In this document: piece after piece, positions 6,725 to 9,167 of the stretch
Layout: every line of letters starts with the position of its first letter
How positions within the stretch are numbered: position 1 is the stretch's first letter
Source: an uncultured Collinsella sp.
GTDB taxonomy: Bacteria > Actinomycetota > Coriobacteriia > Coriobacteriales > Coriobacteriaceae
Assembly (NCBI GenBank): GCA_900548565.1
Contig: URKV01000070.1
Span: forward strand, 1 to 9,167
Direction of reading: 5' to 3'
Length of the DNA stretch: 9,167 bases
The notes under the pieces: generated by a model
Database searches by the model: none
Seen by the model: the letters and a program-made list of their open reading frames with translations, nothing else
What the model was told of the DNA's origin: nothing
Translations under genes and position numbers: made by a program

Positions 6725-7939
6725 TTAGCAAGTGGGGTATTCGCCTTCCCAGACGATGCGACGGTACTGATCCGGATCGGTGTCACCTTCCGTGGAGAAG
6801 CAGAGCACGGAGCTCGTCTTATCCAGGCCGATGAGCTCTTTGAGCTCGGCGTACTCAGGATCGAGCATGAGGGTCTCGACCAGGCCAGTGGTCACCGCGC
6901 CGGACTCGCCGGAGATGACGCGCGGGTCGCCCTTCTCGGGAGCGCCCAGGGTGCGCATGCCGCGAGCGGTGACCCAGTCGGGGCAGGACACGAAGGCGGT
7001 GACGTGGTTGCGCAGGATATCCCAGCCCAGAATGTTGGGCTCGCCGCAGCACAGACCGGCCATGATGGAGGGCATGTCGCCGTCCACGATGCGCGGATCG
7101 CCGTCGCCGGCGGCAGCGCCCTTGTACAGACAGGCGGCAGGCGCGCACTCAGCCACGACGAAGGTGGGCGGGTTATCGGGATACAGGTTGGTGAAGTAGC
7201 CCACCACGGCGCCGGCGAGCGAACCCACGCCAGCCTGGACAAACACGTGCGTCGGGCGGTTGATGGCCATCTCACGCAGCTGCTCGGCAGCCTCGGAGGC
7301 CATGGTGCCGTAACCCTCCATGATCCAGGACGGGATCTTCTCGTAGCCCTCCCAGGCGGTGTCCTGAACGATGACGCCGCGCTCGCAGGCATCGGCCTCG
7401 GCGGCGGCCATGCGCACGCACTCGTCGTAGTTGACCTCTTCGATGGTCACCGTGGCGCCCTCGGCGGCGATGTTATCGAAGCGGGGCTTGGTGGAACCCT
7501 TGGGCATGTGCACGACAGCCTTCTGGCCCAGCTTGTTGGCAGCCCATGCCACGCCGCGGCCATGGTTGCCGTCAGTGGCGGTAAAGAAGGTGGCCTGGCC
7601 AAAGTCCTCGGCCAGCTGATCGGAGGTCAGGTAATCGAAGGTGCAGTCGGCAACGTCCTTGCCGGTCTCGTCGGCAATGTAGTTGGCCATGGCAAACGAG
7701 CCGCCCAGAACCTTAAAGGCGTTGAGGCCAAAACGATAGCTCTCGTCCTTAACGCACAGGTTGGAAAGGCCCAGGCGCGCAGCCTGACCATCCAGGCGGG
7801 CAAGCGGAGTGACGGTGTACTGGGGGAACGACTGGTGGAAGGCGCGGGCCTTCTTCACGTGGTCGAGGCTCATGATTCCCAAGTGCTTGTCATCGCTCTT
7901 GGGCATCGTGTTGCCCGCCCACTGGATCTTATCGGCCAT
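6725..7939 (-). CDS. ygeX: Diaminopropionate ammonia-lyase (YgeX)
   Basis: The 404-residue fold-type II PLP enzyme converts 2,3-diaminopropionate to pyruvate and two ammonia molecules. The PLP lysine is K76 in GLNAFKVLGGSFA. D123 in ATDGNHGRGVAWA and D193 in VQDTAWEGYEKIPSW match the two aspartates described as catalytic in the E. coli enzyme, and the phosphate-binding glycine-rich turn is QAGVGSLAGAVVG (235-247). Length and motif order match E. coli YgeX closely. The ATG at 7939 has AAGGAG at about 9 nt spacing. It is the first gene of the operon and should be driven from the 7940-8216 region next to the divergent PAS-HTH regulator. In purine- or urate-degrading clusters this enzyme releases nitrogen and feeds pyruvate to central metabolism. 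Threonine deaminase is the nearest alternative, but the ATDGNHGRGVAWAA and DTAWEGY segments favour the diaminopropionate enzyme. Confidence 0.94.
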   Translation of the reverse strand: MADKIQWAGNTMPKSDDKHLGIMSLDHVKKARAFHQSFPQYTVTPLARLDGQAARLGLSNLCVKDESYRFGLNAFKVLGGSFAMANYIADETGKDVADCTFDYLTSDQLAEDFGQATFFTATDGNHGRGVAWAANKLGQKAVVHMPKGSTKPRFDNIAAEGATVTIEEVNYDECVRMAAAEADACERGVIVQDTAWEGYEKIPSWIMEGYGTMASEAAEQLREMAINRPTHVFVQAGVGSLAGAVVGYFTNLYPDNPPTFVVAECAPAACLYKGAAAGDGDPRIVDGDMPSIMAGLCCGEPNILGWDILRNHVTAFVSCPDWVTARGMRTLGAPEKGDPRVISGESGAVTTGLVETLMLDPEYAELKELIGLDKTSSVLCFSTEGDTDPDQYRRIVWEGEYPTC

Positions 7940-8025
7940 ACGGTGAACTCCTTAAGTCCTCTCTTGCCGGCCCCCGCATACGCGTTTCAGCCCGATCCCA
8001 TTCACACGGCTGAACTTTTATGTGG

Positions 8026-8097
8026 ATGCCAAACAAAAAGTTTGTTAGTAATGTTCTATCACACTTTTTGATTGGCATACCTAACGAATTGTTTGTT
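8026..8097. promoter_or_regulatory. Candidate operator region between ygeX and the regulator
   Basis: Two copies of a near-palindrome are visible: AACAAAAAGTTTGTT (8032-8046) and AACGAATTGTTTGTT (8083-8097). They match at 12 of 15 positions and start 51 bp apart, close to five helical turns. The first copy also lies in a larger inverted repeat: ATGCCAAACAAAAAGT (8026-8041) against ACTTTTTGATTGGCAT (8063-8078), which pair at 15 of 16 positions across 21 nt. The whole 277-bp gap is AT-rich compared with the genes. This arrangement is what one expects for operators of the YheO/DauR-type regulator encoded at 8217. A further TTTGTTTG half-site lies near 8153-8160. I could not place -35/-10 boxes with confidence for either direction. 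Confidence 0.6.
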
Positions 8098-8216
8098 GCC
8101 GTAATCGGTACTTTTTCGCCGCCGAACGGTCATGAATTGCCTTGTTGATGGATTTGTTTGCGGTCAAGTGTGGTTTATGGCAAAGTGTGCCCAAACTAAT
8201 TTTTAGGAAGGCACCC

Positions 8217-8870
8217 ATGACCCCCGCACAGATTGAGTTTTACAAGCGCCTCGCACACGGTCTGGCGCTCCAATTTGGCCCCAACTGCGAAGTCGTCGTC
8301 CACGATCTGGAGACCGAGGACGTGGACCACTCCATCGTAGTGATCGAAAACGGCCACGTCAGCGGGCGCAAACTGGGTGACGGCCCCAGCCATATTGTGT
8401 TTGAGTCCATGCACGAGGGCACCACCGACGTGCACGACCGCGAGCCATACCTCACCAAAACCACCGATGGCAAGCTGCTCAAGTCCTCGACCATCTTTAT
8501 CCGCAACGACGAGGGCAAGCCCGTCGGCATTTTGGGCATCAACTTTGACATTACGCTTATGAAGGCTTTTGAGCGTTCGCTCGACGCCTTTACCGGCACC
8601 GGCGGCACGGGCTATACCGAGCCCGAGCCCATTACCAAGAACATCGGCGACCTGCTCGAGGACCTGCTGCACGAGTGCGAGCAGTTTGTGGGCAAGCCCG
8701 CGGCACTCATGACCAAAGACGAGCGCATTCGTGCCATTGGCTACCTCGACCGTCGCGGTGCCTTCCTCATTTCCAAGTCGAGCGAGCGCGCCTGCGAGTT
8801 CTTTGGCATCTCCAAGTACAGCTTCTATAGCTACCTCAATGAGGCCAAGGCGGCGGCCGGCGACAAGTAG
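8217..8870 (+). CDS. YheO/DauR-family transcriptional regulator (PAS-like sensor plus HTH)
   Basis: The 217-residue protein has an N-terminal YheO-type PAS-like domain (about 5-118), with the hallmarks FGPNCEVVVHDL (20-31) and LKSSTIFIRNDEG followed by PVGILGINFDIT (88-113). After a linker of about 25 residues comes the C-terminal HTH_22-type DNA-binding domain (about 143-210), with LMTKDERIRAIGYLDRRGAF and the recognition region FFGISKYSFYSYLNE. Such two-domain proteins include E. coli YheO and Pseudomonas DauR, which senses D-arginine catabolism. The start at 8217 is preceded by AGGAAGG; the frame is open back to 8142, but that part does not resemble the family. It is transcribed divergently from ygeX with paired palindromes between them, so it probably controls the ygeX-ygeY-ygeW operon and itself. 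The ligand is unknown; a purine-pathway amine or 2,3-diaminopropionate would fit. Confidence 0.88.
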   Translation: MTPAQIEFYKRLAHGLALQFGPNCEVVVHDLETEDVDHSIVVIENGHVSGRKLGDGPSHIVFESMHEGTTDVHDREPYLTKTTDGKLLKSSTIFIRNDEGKPVGILGINFDITLMKAFERSLDAFTGTGGTGYTEPEPITKNIGDLLEDLLHECEQFVGKPAALMTKDERIRAIGYLDRRGAFLISKSSERACEFFGISKYSFYSYLNEAKAAAGDK

Positions 8871-8872
8871 GC

Positions 8873-8909
8873 ACTCGCCTGGATTGCCCCTCCCCTTTTG
8901 GGTGCGAGT
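8873..8909 (+). terminator. Weak terminator-like hairpin after the regulator
   Basis: ACTCGC (8873-8878) pairs with GCGAGT (8904-8909) across a 25-nt loop just after the regulator stop codon. The following TTCTGG is a poor T-run, so intrinsic termination is doubtful. It may be a simple 3'-end stem. Confidence 0.3.
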
Positions 8910-8953
8910 TCTGGAAAGCACGAATCCAAGACCGGGCCGCTTGGGAAGTTCCA

Positions 8954-8959
8954 TATAAT
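8954..8959 (+). promoter_or_regulatory. Candidate -10 box (TATAAT) for the downstream gene
   Basis: A perfect TATAAT stands 34 bp before the ATG at 8994, with a GAAAGGAT ribosome site in between. The region 17 bp upstream is GC-rich and has no recognisable -35, so only the -10 is supported. Confidence 0.45.
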
Positions 8960-8993
8960 CGATGTCATTAGTATTTCGAAAGGATGGAACAGA

Positions 8994-9118
8994 ATGGCGT
9001 TGAGCAAGGCATCATGCACCGGTCGCGGATTGATTCCGGCAATTGGTGGACATGTGCACCGCATGTTCGATGAGGGTGAAGACGACCTGTTTTCGCTAAG
9101 CCTTGACGACGTGATGGA
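8994..9118 (+). CDS. Start of an unidentified gene, truncated by adapter sequence
   Basis: An ATG with a good ribosome site (GAAAGGAT, 8978-8985) opens a frame of about 41 genomic codons beginning MALSKASCTGRGLIPAIGGH. The stretch 25-38 is acidic (FDEGEDDLFSLSLD). I do not recognise the family from this fragment. It follows the regulator in the same direction behind its own -10 candidate, so it is probably a separate unit. The frame continues into 9119-9167, but that part is sequencing adapter and the residues after position 41 (CLLYTSDAADD...) are not biological. Confidence 0.5.
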
Positions 9119-9167
9119 CTGTCTCTTATACACATCTGACGCTGCCGACGATCTTACGCGTGTAGAT
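9119..9167. other. Nextera/Tn5 adapter contamination at the contig end
   Basis: Positions 9119-9137 read CTGTCTCTTATACACATCT, the exact 19-bp Tn5 mosaic end used in Nextera libraries. It is followed by GACGCTGCCGACGA (9138-9151) of the read-2-style adapter, then TCTTACGC (9152-9159), whose reverse complement GCGTAAGA is the Illumina i5 index S517/N517, then GTGTAGAT (9160-9167), the start of the P5 arm. This is library sequence carried into the assembly. The genome should be taken as ending at 9118. Confidence 0.97.

Noticed and set aside
6650..8071. 473-codon plus-strand open frame opposite ygeX
   Set aside because: It is an antisense shadow of a well-supported PLP enzyme and has no recognisable motifs.
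8217..8870. A novel defence, phage or mobile system
   Set aside because: There are no transposase, integrase, toxin, nuclease or CRISPR signatures; all recognised genes fit a metabolic cluster with its regulator.
1..9118. In-frame UGA selenocysteine codons, given the selenium theme
   Set aside because: The genes with visible ends stop at TAA or TAG and reach normal family length, so no recoding is needed.
8831..9133. Minus-strand open frame starting MYKRQ
   Set aside because: Its start codon lies inside the Nextera mosaic end, and the MYKRQ N terminus is a known translation of that adapter.

Overview
The window looks like one end of a contig from a high-GC anaerobic gut bacterium. Codon use, the adenine/thymine-rich intergenic regions and the gene set suggest a Coriobacteriia-type actinobacterium, perhaps Collinsella. 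This taxonomic guess is inference, since there is no rRNA or marker gene here.

Nearly all of the DNA is a rearranged version of the E. coli ygeW-ygeX-ygeY-hyuA-yqeA-yqeB-yqeC-mocA region, the selenium-dependent molybdenum hydroxylase (SDMH) neighbourhood. Homologous clusters in gut anaerobes have been tied to anaerobic purine and urate breakdown. From left to right the window holds: yqeB (minus, cut by the left edge, 1-772); yqeC (plus, 876-1610); a perfect 27-bp inverted repeat between convergent genes (1626-1694); a cyclic-amidohydrolase of the hydantoinase/dihydropyrimidinase family, hyuA-like (minus, 1720-3087); a MocA-like nucleotidyltransferase (minus, 3096-3710), which shares a transcript with hyuA; an intrinsic terminator (3798-3837); then the operon ygeX-ygeY-ygeW, transcribed right to left (7939 down to 3861). 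Diverging from ygeX is a YheO/DauR-type PAS plus helix-turn-helix regulator (plus, 8217-8870). The 277-bp gap between them carries a pair of matching 15-bp palindromic sites and a large inverted repeat, so local control of the catabolic operon is likely.

The proposed division of labour is as follows. YqeB, YqeC and MocA mature or insert the selenium/molybdenum cofactor of a molybdenum hydroxylase that is not encoded in this window. The hydantoinase-like enzyme opens a cyclic amide ring. YgeY (M20 hydrolase), YgeW (carbamoyltransferase) and YgeX (PLP diaminopropionate ammonia-lyase) process the open-chain nitrogen-rich products to ammonia, pyruvate and carbamoyl groups. The exact substrates of HyuA, YgeY and YgeW cannot be read from the sequence. 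Carbamate kinase (yqeA), ygfK, ssnA and xdhD, partners in E. coli, are absent here.

The right end is not genomic. From 9119 the sequence is a Nextera transposase mosaic end, read-2 adapter, an 8-base index and the start of the P5 arm. The last real gene (from 8994) is therefore cut after about 41 codons. I see no CRISPR, tRNA, rRNA, transposase or phage genes. The system is a recognised cluster; the less-described parts are its regulatory DNA and hairpins.
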